Origin: a virus
Virus record (IMG/VR): IMGVR_UViG_3300049927_000251
Coordinates: 1-41,645 of that record
Strand: one strand, 5' to 3'
DNA length: 41,645 nt
Shown: piece by piece, positions 22,518-31,940 of the stretch
Position numbering within the stretch: position 1 is the stretch's first letter
Layout: each line of letters opens with the position of its first letter
Position numbers and translations under genes: made by a program
The notes under the pieces: generated by a model
The model's input: only the letters and a program-made list of their open reading frames with translations
Databases searched by the model: none
Told to the model about the DNA's origin: nothing

Positions 22518-23117
22518 ATGGCCGCACTCACGACAGCACTCCTCGGTCTCACCGCCGCCAAGATCGGATCTGACTTCATCGGACAGCGGAAAGCCGCCAA
22601 GGGTGCACAAGCTCAGGGCAACTACGAGGGAGACATCCTCGATCAAAACGCCGCGGCTGCGGATCTCCAGGCGGCCGACGCGATCGCGCGCGGTGCTGAA
22701 TCGGTCGCGCGCTCTCGAGTTGCTGGCAGGTCGCTCACGGGTTCCCAGCGCGCGAGCATGGCATCGCAGGGGATCGACGCAGGATCGGGCTCAGCGGCCG
22801 ACGTCATCACCAACGACCAGACGCTGGGCGAGTTCGACGCCTTGACGATCACTCAGAACGCGCAGCGCGAAGCGTGGGGCTTCCAGGTCGAAGCGACGAA
22901 CGACCGCGGCCAGGCGAATCTCGCGCGGATGGGTGGGCGCAATCAGGCAGCCTCACTCCGTGCCGGATCTGTCGGCACGCTTCTCTCGGGCGCCGCGGAT
23001 CTCTACAACATCTATGACAGATTCGGGAAGACGTCGAGCTCGGGCAGCACTCCTCGAGCGAGCACGCGTCCCAGCGCGTCCAATGGCGGCTACGTCGGCC
23101 GGAACGCCAGCAGATGA
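22518..23117 (+). CDS. Internal virion protein, T7 gp14-like
   Basis: This 199-residue protein has an N-terminal hydrophobic helix (Thr-Ala-Leu-Leu-Gly-Leu-Thr-Ala-Ala-Lys-Ile-Gly), then a Gln/Ala-rich helical body and a Gly/Ser/Arg tail. The pattern Arg-Val-Ala-Gly-Arg...Gln-Gly-Ile-Asp-Ala-Gly-Ser-Gly-Ser-Ala-Ala-Asp-Val and Ala-Trp-Gly-Phe-Gln-Val-Glu-Ala is typical of gp14-type ejection proteins, which form the outer-membrane part of the DNA conduit. The start is the ATG two bases after the nozzle stop. Assignment rests on pattern and gene order. Confidence 0.72.
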   Translation: MAALTTALLGLTAAKIGSDFIGQRKAAKGAQAQGNYEGDILDQNAAAADLQAADAIARGAESVARSRVAGRSLTGSQRASMASQGIDAGSGSAADVITNDQTLGEFDALTITQNAQREAWGFQVEATNDRGQANLARMGGRNQAASLRAGSVGTLLSGAADLYNIYDRFGKTSSSGSTPRASTRPSASNGGYVGRNASR

Positions 23118-24823
23118 TCACCGTTCCTCGTCGTGACCAGGGCGGCGTCCCAACCGCGCCGCTCCCGGGTGCGCGCGTCTCTCCCAATGCGCCGACGTCA
23201 GCATTCCAGCCGCCGGCGCCGGTCGACGTCTCCGGAGTCACGCGGGTCGTGGCGCAGCTCGCGGAGAAGGAGCGCGCCAAGGCCGACCAGCTCGCGCTCC
23301 TCGATGCCGACAACCAGCTGGCGCAGCTGCAGGCCGATCTCTCGGTCCAAGCGACCAATCGCCGCGGCAAGGATGCGCTCGGCGCCGAAGCGGACACGAC
23401 GGACGCCTGGAAGCAGGGCGTCGACAAGATCCGGGGCAACTTGACCAACGAGCGACAGCAGCTCGCGTTCGAGGGCCGTGTGAGTGGCCGCGGTCAGAGC
23501 CTCTACGAGACCGTCGCGCGCCACACGCAGTCGGAAGTCCAGCAGTACGACAAGGAGACAACTCTCGCGGCGCTCGACATCCGCCTTAATGACGCGATCA
23601 AGAACTATCAGGATCCCGCACAGGTAGGCCAGGCGCTCGGCGAAACGAAAGCGATCCTGACCGACTTCGGCCGACGGAACGGCTGGGCGCCTGAAGTCGT
23701 GGCTGATAAGGTCGCGAGCCAGGTGAGCAAGATGCACTCGGGCGTCATCGAGGCGATGCTGGCCAAGGGCGACGATCTCGCGGCTTCCAAATACTACGAG
23801 ACGGCGAAGCCGGAGATCGTCGGCACCGATTCCGTCCAGGTGGTGAAGTCGCTCGAGGAAGGCTCGGTGCGCGGAGAGTCGCAGCGCCAGGCCGATGAGA
23901 TCGTGGCGCAGCAGGGTGCGACGAGAACCTCCGCGCTCGAGGCCGCGAAGAAGATCACCGACCCCAAAGTGCGGGACGCGACCGAGAATCGGATCAATCA
24001 GCATTTCTCCGAGCAGAACGCAGCGCAGCAGGAACGGCGCGAGAAGGACATGCTCACGGCGACCGACATCGTCGAGAAGACGGGCTCGGTCTACCGGATC
24101 CCGCCGGCGCTCTGGACGACGTTCACGCTGGGCGAGCGCGAGGCATTGAAGAATTACGGGAAGGTGATGGCGAAGGGTGAAACGGTCGTCACGAATTGGG
24201 CGACCTACTACGATCTTCAGAGCATCGCTTCATCCGACGCCACGCGCGATCGCTTCCTCCGGACGAATCTCCTCCAGTACCGCGGGCAGCTCGGCGACAC
24301 CGAGTTCAAGCAGCTGGTGGAGCTCCAGGCGAGCATGCGTAAAGGCGACAACTCGGCCGACGCGACGCTCGGCGGGATCCGGACGACGCAGCAGGTCGTC
24401 GACGCTTCTCTCACCGCGGCCGGCATCGATCCGACGCCCAAACCGGACAACAATCCCAACTCGGACGCGGGACGTGTCTCGCGCTTCCGCCGGCAGGTCG
24501 ACCAGGAGACCGCGCAGCTCGAGGCGCAGACCAAGAAGAAGCCGTCCGCGGTGGACGTCCAGCAGATCGTCGACAATCTCCTCGTGAGAGGAATCGTCCG
24601 CGGGAAGCTCTGGGGGATCTTCGACACGGTCGACGAGAAGCGTCAGTTCGAACGCGTGCCAGGTGAGTCGGGCTTCGTGGTCGATGTGAAGGACGTCCCT
24701 TACGCCGAGCGACGCCAGATCGAGGACGCGCTTCGGCGCCGGCAACAGCCGGTGACAGACGCCAACGTGCTCCGGCTCTATCAGCAGCAGCTCGCGAAGA
24801 TGGTGTCGAATGGGCGTCAGTGA
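23114..24823 (+). CDS. Internal virion protein, T7 gp15-like
   Basis: This 569-residue protein is almost entirely helical and rich in Gln, Asp, Lys and Ala, after a Pro-rich first 35 residues. Helix-forming segments with Gln-Leu-Gln-Ala-Asp, Gln-Gln-Tyr-Asp-Lys-Glu-Thr and Ala-Ser-Lys-Tyr-Tyr-Glu-Thr-Ala recall gp15-type ejection proteins that build the periplasmic tunnel. It lies between the gp14-like and the giant gp16-like genes, as in T7-type phages. No enzymatic motif is visible. Confidence 0.72.
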   Translation: MITVPRRDQGGVPTAPLPGARVSPNAPTSAFQPPAPVDVSGVTRVVAQLAEKERAKADQLALLDADNQLAQLQADLSVQATNRRGKDALGAEADTTDAWKQGVDKIRGNLTNERQQLAFEGRVSGRGQSLYETVARHTQSEVQQYDKETTLAALDIRLNDAIKNYQDPAQVGQALGETKAILTDFGRRNGWAPEVVADKVASQVSKMHSGVIEAMLAKGDDLAASKYYETAKPEIVGTDSVQVVKSLEEGSVRGESQRQADEIVAQQGATRTSALEAAKKITDPKVRDATENRINQHFSEQNAAQQERREKDMLTATDIVEKTGSVYRIPPALWTTFTLGEREALKNYGKVMAKGETVVTNWATYYDLQSIASSDATRDRFLRTNLLQYRGQLGDTEFKQLVELQASMRKGDNSADATLGGIRTTQQVVDASLTAAGIDPTPKPDNNPNSDAGRVSRFRRQVDQETAQLEAQTKKKPSAVDVQQIVDNLLVRGIVRGKLWGIFDTVDEKRQFERVPGESGFVVDVKDVPYAERRQIEDALRRRQQPVTDANVLRLYQQQLAKMVSNGRQ

Positions 24824-27800
24824 TCTAGGCACAGCGGGCCCGCATGTTCCCGCGGGGGGGAGCGGGAATAAGTACGACGAGCTCCTGGACGGCACGGCCG
24901 GCCAGAATCAGCAGAAGCTCGATGGCGCCAAGTTCGTCGCCGCGAAGCGGGATCCCGATCGCTGGGCGAAGGTGCTGGACATCGCGCAGCGCACGAAGCT
25001 CCCGACCGACGTCGTCGATCGGAACTTCGACGCTGTCCAGGAAGCCGACACCAGGAAGCGCGCCGGATCTGAATACGATCGGCTGATCTCGGACACGCCG
25101 GGCCTGGCCGAGTGGCTCACCAATCCTGACAACGCCACGCTGGGCCGCGAAGAGATCGCCTCGCTCGCGCGCGTCGATCGCGGCAGTCGGATCGTGAGCA
25201 CGAAGGACGAAGGCAGCTTCAGCTACGGTCCGACGATCGGCTACCACGAGCTCGACGCCGCGGCCGGCACGTTCGCCGCGATCTACGGGATGGGAGATCC
25301 TACGCGGATCGCCACTGAGGTCGCTGCCTCCAACAAGCGGGCCGCCGAGCTGCGCGCGCAGATGCCTGACTACGCCAAGGAATTCGGTGAGGCGCTTGGA
25401 GAGCACGCCGGCGACGTGAATCGTGCGGTCCACACCTGGCTCTCGTCCCAGCAGAACAACGGCCGCACGGACATCGAGAAGGCGCTCGACAGCTTCAAGA
25501 CTGGCGCGGCCACGCTCGGAGATGTGCTCTCGATGGTCGGCGCAGCTGCCAGGCGGCCGCGCGGCCTGGCATACACGATCGCCGAAGGCTTCCCGCAATC
25601 GGTTCCCATGCTCGTGGGCGGAGCCGTCGGCGCCGGCGTCGGCAACGTGCCCGGGCTAATTGGCGGCGTCCTGATCGGCGGCATGCTGCCTTCGGTCGGC
25701 GCCGAGCTGAACGCCGAGCTCGAGAAGCATGGCGTCGACATCACGGATCCCGAATCTCTCGCTCGAGCGTATGCCGATCCGGTGCTGATGGCGCCGCTCC
25801 GGGAGAAGGCAGCGCGGAAGGGCGTCACCATTTCGATGGTGAACGCGCTCTTGGCTCCCCTGGGTGGCAAGTTCCTCGAGGCAGCCGGTCCGGGTGCCAG
25901 TGTGGTCAAGAAGGTCGTGGCAACAGCGGCCGACGTCGGCGTCCAGGCGGGCGGCGTTGGTGTAGGCGACGTCGCCGCTCAGAGGGCAGCTGGTGAGCAC
26001 GTCGACGTCGGCGAAGCAATTCAGTCGACGATCGCAACCCTGGGTTATGCGATCGGTCAGGAGGGAGTCGGCGCGGGCCGCCGCGGACTATTCCATTCCG
26101 ATCGTGCAACGGCTGCCGTCGAGGCGGTGAGCCAGGCGCAAGAAGCGATGCGCGCTCAGCGCGACGCGCAGGCCTTGTCCGAGATCGGCACCGCGGTGAG
26201 CGAAGCCAAGACGACGCAGCAGGTGCCCGAGAGTCTCAAGTCGCTCGTCCAGATGGCTACCGGCAACGACGAGAACGCGCAGGTCTACTTCCAGACGAAA
26301 GACTGGGACGAGCACTTCCAAGCGAAGGGCGCGTCGCCGGCGAAAGCTGTTGCCGACATCATGGGCGACAACGGCCAGGCGTACTACGACGCGAAGACGA
26401 CGGGATCTGCGATCGCAATTCCTCTCGCTGATTACGTCGCGCGCGTGGCGACGACCGAGCATTGGGGAGAGCTGCTCAATGTTGCGCGCACCAAGCCGGA
26501 CGGAATGTCTCTCCGCGAAGCGAGCGACTACCTGAAGCTGCTGCCGGCGACGATGAAGGAGATCGCCCAGGAAGCGACCGCACCGAAGGAGGCGACGTCG
26601 GCCGAGCAGTCCGCGGTCAAGGTGCGCGAGAACGTCCAGGCGCAGCTGGTAGAAGCCGGCGTTGCTCCTTCGGTCGCGAAAGCACAGGCCGGGATCTACG
26701 AGGCGGCGTTCCGGACGCTGGGCGAGAGAAGCGGGCAGGATCCGCTCGAGCTATTTAACCGCTATCAGCTCCGGATTACGAGCGAAACCCCGAAAGCTCC
26801 GAAGTCGACGAAGCCCGCGGTCCCGCTCACGCCGGAAGAAATGGCGTCGCGCGGCGACGTTGCCACTAAAGCGGAAGGCGCGCTCGAGCGAGCTGCGATC
26901 GCAAACGAGAAGCCGGATCCCTACCATCTTCCGGCGGCCGAGCGCGACGCCTCGAGTAAGACGGACGCCGGCGAGTTCGTCTACGCGCGCACCGACGCCG
27001 GTTCGATGCGGAGCAATCTGTCAAAGGTCTCGGTCGACGGGCTGATCGATGAGTACGCGCGGCTCCTCGAGGCGAACAACCAGGATCAGAACGTCGCGGT
27101 TCCGTCGGTCATCCCCGACGAGAACTTCCACACCTTCAATGACGGCCGCGCCTACGTCGGAATGAAGGGTGCGGCGATCAACGCGAGCGGCCGCATCAAG
27201 CAGCGCCAGAAATCGATCGCCAAGCTCGAAGCGGCGCTCAAGGCGCGCGGAGTGGAGAACGCCGGCGAGCTGCTGTTCAATCGGTTCAACAGCGGCGGGA
27301 CGGGCAACAGCGTCGACTTCTCATTCGACCAGTCCGCGCACTCGAATGCTTCTATACATCAGCAGGCCGTAGCCGCGCACCAGGCGTACCAGGAAGCGCG
27401 GAAGGTCTTTGAAGAGCACATCGCCGAGCTCATGGCATTTCCGGACGAGAGGCGGAAGATCCTCGCTGCGGGCCTCCGGGCGCCGCCAGACATTCTCAAT
27501 CTCAAACAGGACGAGCGCGGGCGGATCTCGTTCGGCCCGCATGGCGTCGAGATCTCGCTCTTGAAGGGCGCCGATCGGTCGACGTTCCTGCACGAGACCG
27601 CGCACTTCTACCTCGAGGTGTTGGGTGACCTCTCGAAGGCCGACAATGCGACAGCCCTGGCAGGCGACTACGCGAAGGTGCGCGAGTGGCTGGGCGCCAA
27701 AGACGGTGAGAAGCTCACGAAGGACCAGCACGAGCAGTTCGCGCGAGGATTCGAGACGTACCTCATGGAAGGAAAGGCGCCGTCTCAGGGGCTCCGGGAT

Positions 27801-30800
27801 GCGTTCTATCGATTCAAGCGTTGGCTGGTCTCGATATACAAGAGCGCCGCGGATCTGGGCGTCGAGCTCACGCCCGAAGTCCGGAAGGTGTTCGATCGAC
27901 TGTTGGCAGTCGACAGCGAGATCGCGCGCGCCGAGCGGGACGCGGCGTCGCGGCCGCTGTTCGAGGATCCCAAGGCGATCGGAATGTCGGACGCTCAGGC
28001 GGAAGCGTATCAGCGCGCGATCGCAGAGTCGCACCAGGCGGCCGAGGAAGCTCTCACTGTCCGGATGATGAAGCAGATCCGGCGCGAAGAGTCCGCGGAA
28101 TGGAAAGCCTGGCGCGACCCGATTGAGAAGGACGTCGCCCTCGAGATCAACAAGCGGCCGGAATACCGCGCGCTCGAGTTCCTGAAGAACGAAGCGAATC
28201 CGGACGGCACGCCACTGGCCGACGGGACGCCGACCTTCAAGCTGTCGCGCGAAGCGGTGAAGGAGACCTACGGCGAGGAAGCGGCAAAAGCCCTGCCCCG
28301 CGGCGTCACCGCTCCGGACGGGCTGCATCCGGATCTCGTCGCGGAAGTGTTCGGGTACGCCGACGGCCGCGAGCTGATCGATGCGATCTCCAAGGCGCCA
28401 AAGCGCGAGATGCTGATCAAGCAGACGACCGATGCCAGGATGCAGCTCGAGCACGGCGAGCGGCTGACCGAGCTCCAGGTGCGTGAGGCGGCGTCAGAGT
28501 CGGTCCAGAACGATAAGCGCGCCGAGCTGCTCCGGAAGCAGGCGGAGTATCTCGCATCCGATCACTTCGCTCAGTTCAAAGGCATGGTGAAGAGGATCAC
28601 ACGTCTGATCCCGCCCACTGACGCGGTCCGCGAACAGGCCGCGAAGCTCGTCGGCGCCAAGCCGGTCCGTGAGCTCAAGCCGTTCATATACGAGCGCGCG
28701 GCCGCCAAGCTCGCGCGAGAAGCGGCCGATGCATTCCTCGCCGGCGACTTCCAGAAGGCCTTCGATCTCAACTTGAAGGAGCTGCTCACCAGCGAAGTCT
28801 TCCGCGCGGCAACGGAAGCAAAGACGCAGATCGAAAGCGCGTTCGTCGAGTTCAAGAAGTTTTATCAGTCCGACGGAAAGCTCGCGAAGACGCGCGACAT
28901 GGATCTCGTCAACGCCGCGCGGGCGATCTTGGCGTCATTCGGTATCGGCCGATCGGAGAAGCCGGCGTTCGCATATCTGGAGCAGCTCAAACGTTACGAG
29001 CCCGATCTGTACGACACGATCGCCGGCATGGTGAACGAAGCGACGTCCGCGGCGCCGCAAGGCTCGGACTATCGCGCGCTCTCCTATGATGACTTCACCG
29101 CGTTGCGCGAGACCGTGAGCAGCCTCTGGCAGCTGTCCAAGCGCACCAGGCAAATCGAGATCGATGGCATTAAGCTGGATCGATCCGATGTGCAGCTCGA
29201 GCTCGAGGCCCGGATCGACGAGATCTCCAAGCCGACGGAAAAGCCCGGTTATAAGCAGGCTGTTACTAAATGGGAGCGGACGCAGCGGAATCTCATGAGC
29301 GCGCGCTCGTGGCTCCGGCGGGTCGAGCACTGGGTCGACGCCATGGATGGCGGAAAGCCCGACGGCGTATTCCGTCGCTACATCTGGAATCCGGTGTCAG
29401 AGGGCGCGAGCGATTATCGCCTGGCCAAGCGCGCCGCACTCGAGAAGTACCTCACCGTCGTCGAGCCGATCGAGAAAGCGATCAAGGCCGGCACGATCGA
29501 GGCGCAGGAGTTGGGCTATCGGTTCGAGGGGAAAGCGGAGCTCCTGGGCGCTCTCCTTCACTCGGGCAACACGTCGAATCTCTCGAAGCTACTTCGCGGC
29601 CGCGGCTGGGGCTCGATCGACGAGACCGGCATGCTCGACATGAGCCGGTGGAGGGCGTTCATCGATCGCATGCAGAAGGAAGGGATCCTCACCAAGGTGG
29701 ATTACGACTACGCGCAGGGCGTGTGGGATCTGTTCGAGGAGTTGAAGCCGGGCGCCCAACGCGCGCACCACGAGATGTACGGACACTATTTCGCGGAAGT
29801 GACGGCGCAGGAGTTCGACACGCCGTTCGGCAAGTACCGCGGCGGCTACGTGCCGGCGAAAGCGGACCCCTTCCTCGTGCCCGATGCGCAGATCCATCGC
29901 GAGGCGGAAAGCCTGACCGCCGGCGCCGACAACAGCTTCATGTTCCCGACGACGGGACGCGGCTTCACCAAGACGCGTATCGAGGCTTACGCCAAGCCGC
30001 TCATCATGGACGTCGGCTATATCCCGAGCCACATCGATGCGGTGCTGCGTTTCACGCACATCGAGCCACGGATGAAGGACGTCGGCCGAATGATCGTCAG
30101 TCATTCCTTCCGCGGCGTCTTGGACGAGTTCGATCCGACGGTTGCGAGTGACATGCTGATGCCGTGGCTCCAGCGAGCGGCACAACAGCGTGTCGATCTC
30201 CCGGGCAAGGCTCCGTGGATCGATGCGTTCTGGCGCGAGCTGAGGAATCGGACCGGCCTTCAGATCATGACGGCCAACGTGCTGAATGGCCTGCAGCAGT
30301 TCACGGGCGCGTCGATCAGTCTGGCTAAAGTCGAGCCGTCGCACATGAAGAACGCCCTCTGGAGCTACGTGCGGGACCCCAAAGGCACCGCAGCGTCGAT
30401 CTCGGAGAAGTCGGAATTCATGCGCACCCGGATGACCGCCGGCGTCTTGGAGATCCAGAAGACGATCGACAACATCATGCTCGATCCTTCGAAATACGAC
30501 AAGGCGCGCGCGTTCGCGAAGGAGCACGGCTACTTCCTCGCCTCGGGCACGCAGCACGTCGTCGATCACATCACATGGATGGGCGCTTACGACCAGGCGA
30601 TCGCCAAGGGCGTAACGGATCGACAGGCTGTTCGCGAAGCCGACTCCGCGGTCCGTGAGACCCAGGGCTCGTTCGCTCCGGAAGACATCTCTCGCGTGGA
30701 AGCGCAGACGCCATTCGTCCGGGCATTCCTGCAGTTCTATGGCTACTTCAACATGCAGGCGAATCTCCTAGGCACGGAGTTCCTGAACACGGTTCGCTCG

Positions 30801-31310
30801 CTCGGTCTGCGTAAGGGTGCCGGCAGGCTGCTCTTCGTGTACGTGACCGCGATGGCGATCCCCGCGGTCTTGAGCGATGCAATCATGCGCGCTGGCAGCG
30901 GCCGCCCGTTCGACGACGACGACGACGGGCCAGCTGACGATGTGTTCGGCCTGCTCTTCGGCTCGCAGTTCCGGACCGCCACGCGCTTCATCCCGATCGT
31001 GGGACCGGCGATCGATGCCACGATCGGCGCATTCACCAAGAGCACGTTCGACGACAACATCCGGACGTCGCCGGCAGTGACGACGGTCGAGCGATCGGTG
31101 AAGGCGCCAGCTGATGTATATCACGCGATCAAGGAAAAGCAGATCCGGAACAAGGACATCACGGACGTCCTGACTGCGATCGGCATGATGACTGGACTTC
31201 CAGTCGCGCCCGTCGCGCGGCCGATCAACTACTTGCGCGACGTGAGCAGCGGCAAGGCTCACCCCAGAAACGTTGTGGACTTCGGTCGCGGGCTCGTGAC
31301 CGGCAGATGA
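24810..31310 (+). CDS. Giant internal/ejection protein (T7 gp16-position) with HExxH motif
   Basis: At 2166 residues this is the largest gene. It overlaps the preceding gene by 14 bases. An N-terminal helical domain is followed at about 258-300 by Gly/Val/Leu-rich hydrophobic segments (Met-Leu-Val-Gly-Gly-Ala-Val-Gly-Ala-Gly-Val) that may insert in membrane. Residues 928-932 are His-Glu-Thr-Ala-His in the context Ser-Thr-Phe-Leu-His-Glu-Thr-Ala-His-Phe-Tyr-Leu, a zincin metallopeptidase signature known from large phage polyvalent proteins. The C-terminal part (about 1800-2000) has the block Gln-Gly-Ser-Phe...Phe-Leu-Gln-Phe-Tyr-Gly-Tyr-Phe-Asn-Met-Gln-Ala-Asn, resembling a recurrent polyvalent-protein-associated domain, then a hydrophobic helix at about 2004-2028 and an Asp-run. 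I see no clear lytic transglycosylase motif, so the zincin domain may replace the wall-cutting function. Confidence 0.8.
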   Translation: MGVSDLGTAGPHVPAGGSGNKYDELLDGTAGQNQQKLDGAKFVAAKRDPDRWAKVLDIAQRTKLPTDVVDRNFDAVQEADTRKRAGSEYDRLISDTPGLAEWLTNPDNATLGREEIASLARVDRGSRIVSTKDEGSFSYGPTIGYHELDAAAGTFAAIYGMGDPTRIATEVAASNKRAAELRAQMPDYAKEFGEALGEHAGDVNRAVHTWLSSQQNNGRTDIEKALDSFKTGAATLGDVLSMVGAAARRPRGLAYTIAEGFPQSVPMLVGGAVGAGVGNVPGLIGGVLIGGMLPSVGAELNAELEKHGVDITDPESLARAYADPVLMAPLREKAARKGVTISMVNALLAPLGGKFLEAAGPGASVVKKVVATAADVGVQAGGVGVGDVAAQRAAGEHVDVGEAIQSTIATLGYAIGQEGVGAGRRGLFHSDRATAAVEAVSQAQEAMRAQRDAQALSEIGTAVSEAKTTQQVPESLKSLVQMATGNDENAQVYFQTKDWDEHFQAKGASPAKAVADIMGDNGQAYYDAKTTGSAIAIPLADYVARVATTEHWGELLNVARTKPDGMSLREASDYLKLLPATMKEIAQEATAPKEATSAEQSAVKVRENVQAQLVEAGVAPSVAKAQAGIYEAAFRTLGERSGQDPLELFNRYQLRITSETPKAPKSTKPAVPLTPEEMASRGDVATKAEGALERAAIANEKPDPYHLPAAERDASSKTDAGEFVYARTDAGSMRSNLSKVSVDGLIDEYARLLEANNQDQNVAVPSVIPDENFHTFNDGRAYVGMKGAAINASGRIKQRQKSIAKLEAALKARGVENAGELLFNRFNSGGTGNSVDFSFDQSAHSNASIHQQAVAAHQAYQEARKVFEEHIAELMAFPDERRKILAAGLRAPPDILNLKQDERGRISFGPHGVEISLLKGADRSTFLHETAHFYLEVLGDLSKADNATALAGDYAKVREWLGAKDGEKLTKDQHEQFARGFETYLMEGKAPSQGLRDAFYRFKRWLVSIYKSAADLGVELTPEVRKVFDRLLAVDSEIARAERDAASRPLFEDPKAIGMSDAQAEAYQRAIAESHQAAEEALTVRMMKQIRREESAEWKAWRDPIEKDVALEINKRPEYRALEFLKNEANPDGTPLADGTPTFKLSREAVKETYGEEAAKALPRGVTAPDGLHPDLVAEVFGYADGRELIDAISKAPKREMLIKQTTDARMQLEHGERLTELQVREAASESVQNDKRAELLRKQAEYLASDHFAQFKGMVKRITRLIPPTDAVREQAAKLVGAKPVRELKPFIYERAAAKLAREAADAFLAGDFQKAFDLNLKELLTSEVFRAATEAKTQIESAFVEFKKFYQSDGKLAKTRDMDLVNAARAILASFGIGRSEKPAFAYLEQLKRYEPDLYDTIAGMVNEATSAAPQGSDYRALSYDDFTALRETVSSLWQLSKRTRQIEIDGIKLDRSDVQLELEARIDEISKPTEKPGYKQAVTKWERTQRNLMSARSWLRRVEHWVDAMDGGKPDGVFRRYIWNPVSEGASDYRLAKRAALEKYLTVVEPIEKAIKAGTIEAQELGYRFEGKAELLGALLHSGNTSNLSKLLRGRGWGSIDETGMLDMSRWRAFIDRMQKEGILTKVDYDYAQGVWDLFEELKPGAQRAHHEMYGHYFAEVTAQEFDTPFGKYRGGYVPAKADPFLVPDAQIHREAESLTAGADNSFMFPTTGRGFTKTRIEAYAKPLIMDVGYIPSHIDAVLRFTHIEPRMKDVGRMIVSHSFRGVLDEFDPTVASDMLMPWLQRAAQQRVDLPGKAPWIDAFWRELRNRTGLQIMTANVLNGLQQFTGASISLAKVEPSHMKNALWSYVRDPKGTAASISEKSEFMRTRMTAGVLEIQKTIDNIMLDPSKYDKARAFAKEHGYFLASGTQHVVDHITWMGAYDQAIAKGVTDRQAVREADSAVRETQGSFAPEDISRVEAQTPFVRAFLQFYGYFNMQANLLGTEFLNTVRSLGLRKGAGRLLFVYVTAMAIPAVLSDAIMRAGSGRPFDDDDDGPADDVFGLLFGSQFRTATRFIPIVGPAIDATIGAFTKSTFDDNIRTSPAVTTVERSVKAPADVYHAIKEKQIRNKDITDVLTAIGMMTGLPVAPVARPINYLRDVSSGKAHPRNVVDFGRGLVTGR

Positions 31311-31316
31311 ACTAGA

Positions 31317-31338
31317 AACTTTACACTCAACTTTACAC
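31317..31338 (+). repeat. Tandem AACTTTACAC direct repeat
   Basis: AACTTTACAC occurs at 31317-31326 and again at 31329-31338, two bases apart and 12 bases in register. It is AT-rich in GC-rich DNA directly after the giant ejection gene. It may be a regulator site for the lysis genes; the basis is sequence only. Confidence 0.45.
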
Positions 31339-31340
31339 CG

Positions 31341-31374
31341 GAAGCCCTCTCGCTCTCTCGAGCGCGGGGGCTTC
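31341..31374 (+). terminator. Long hairpin between virion and lysis genes
   Basis: GAAGCCC (31341-31347) pairs with GGGCTTC (31368-31374), and CGCTC (31351-31355) pairs with GAGCG (31360-31364) around a TCTC loop. The three bases between the two stem parts pair as a wobble, a G-C and one mismatch. The stem is strong, but no T-run follows, so it may be a weak terminator or an mRNA processing/stability structure. The architecture resembles the hairpin at 13610-13640. Confidence 0.5.
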
Positions 31375-31397
31375 TCGCATCGAGGAGGCAAGGCCGG

Positions 31398-31940
31398 ATG
31401 AATTACCGAATGTCGGATAAGAACGGCCGGCTCTCGGCCGTCCTCCTCTCTCCTTTCGATCGGCTCGACATGAATCCGATCTGGGGGAAGGCGATGGCTC
31501 TGCTGGCCGCGCTCTATCAATACATCCGGACCGACGCGTTCAGCGGCGCACTGTTGCTCGTCGTGTTCATCGGAATCGTCGACTACTGGCTTGGCGTCAA
31601 GGCCGCGAAGTCGACCAAGACATACGATGCCGTGATCGCGCATCGCGGCGCGATGGGAAAGATCTCGGGCGTCCTCCTGCTCTTCCTGGTCCGCGTCCTC
31701 GAGGGGTTCGTCCAGGCGCAGGGATGGGGTGACACGAAGGGCGCAGCTGCGACCGCGATCGCGATCTCGCTGTTTGCCGTCGATCTCCAATCGATCGCGC
31801 ATCACCGTGAGGAGTTCGGCGCTCAACCGATTCCTGTTCTGGGTGCGATCCTCAGCTGGATCCAGCGTCTCGCGAGCTCGAGAGTCCCGCCGGCACCGGT
31901 CGATACTCCGACACGTCGATCGGACGACGCCAAGCCATGA
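31398..31940 (+). CDS. Holin, phage holin family 4-like
   Basis: This 180-residue protein has about three hydrophobic helices: 44-62 (Ala-Leu-Leu-Leu-Val-Val-Phe-Ile-Gly-Ile-Val-Asp-Tyr), 91-108 (Ile-Ser-Gly-Val-Leu-Leu-Leu-Phe-Leu-Val) and 117-135 (Ala-Ala-Thr-Ala-Ile-Ala-Ile-Ser-Leu-Phe). The Asp-Tyr-Trp-Leu-Gly-Val-Lys-Ala sequence after the first helix fits the phage_holin_4 pattern. It would form inner-membrane lesions that trigger lysis and release or activate the endolysin. A GAGGAGG-type ribosome-binding site lies at 31381-31387. It is the first gene of the lysis block. Confidence 0.8.
   Translation: MNYRMSDKNGRLSAVLLSPFDRLDMNPIWGKAMALLAALYQYIRTDAFSGALLLVVFIGIVDYWLGVKAAKSTKTYDAVIAHRGAMGKISGVLLLFLVRVLEGFVQAQGWGDTKGAAATAIAISLFAVDLQSIAHHREEFGAQPIPVLGAILSWIQRLASSRVPPAPVDTPTRRSDDAKP

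Noticed and set aside
27321-31826. Several long minus-strand frames (for example 27321-28454, 29589-30569, 30768-31826)
   Set aside because: All are antisense to the giant ejection gene and holin, show compositional artefacts (Arg/Glu/Leu/Asp-rich), and have no motifs or ribosome-binding sites.
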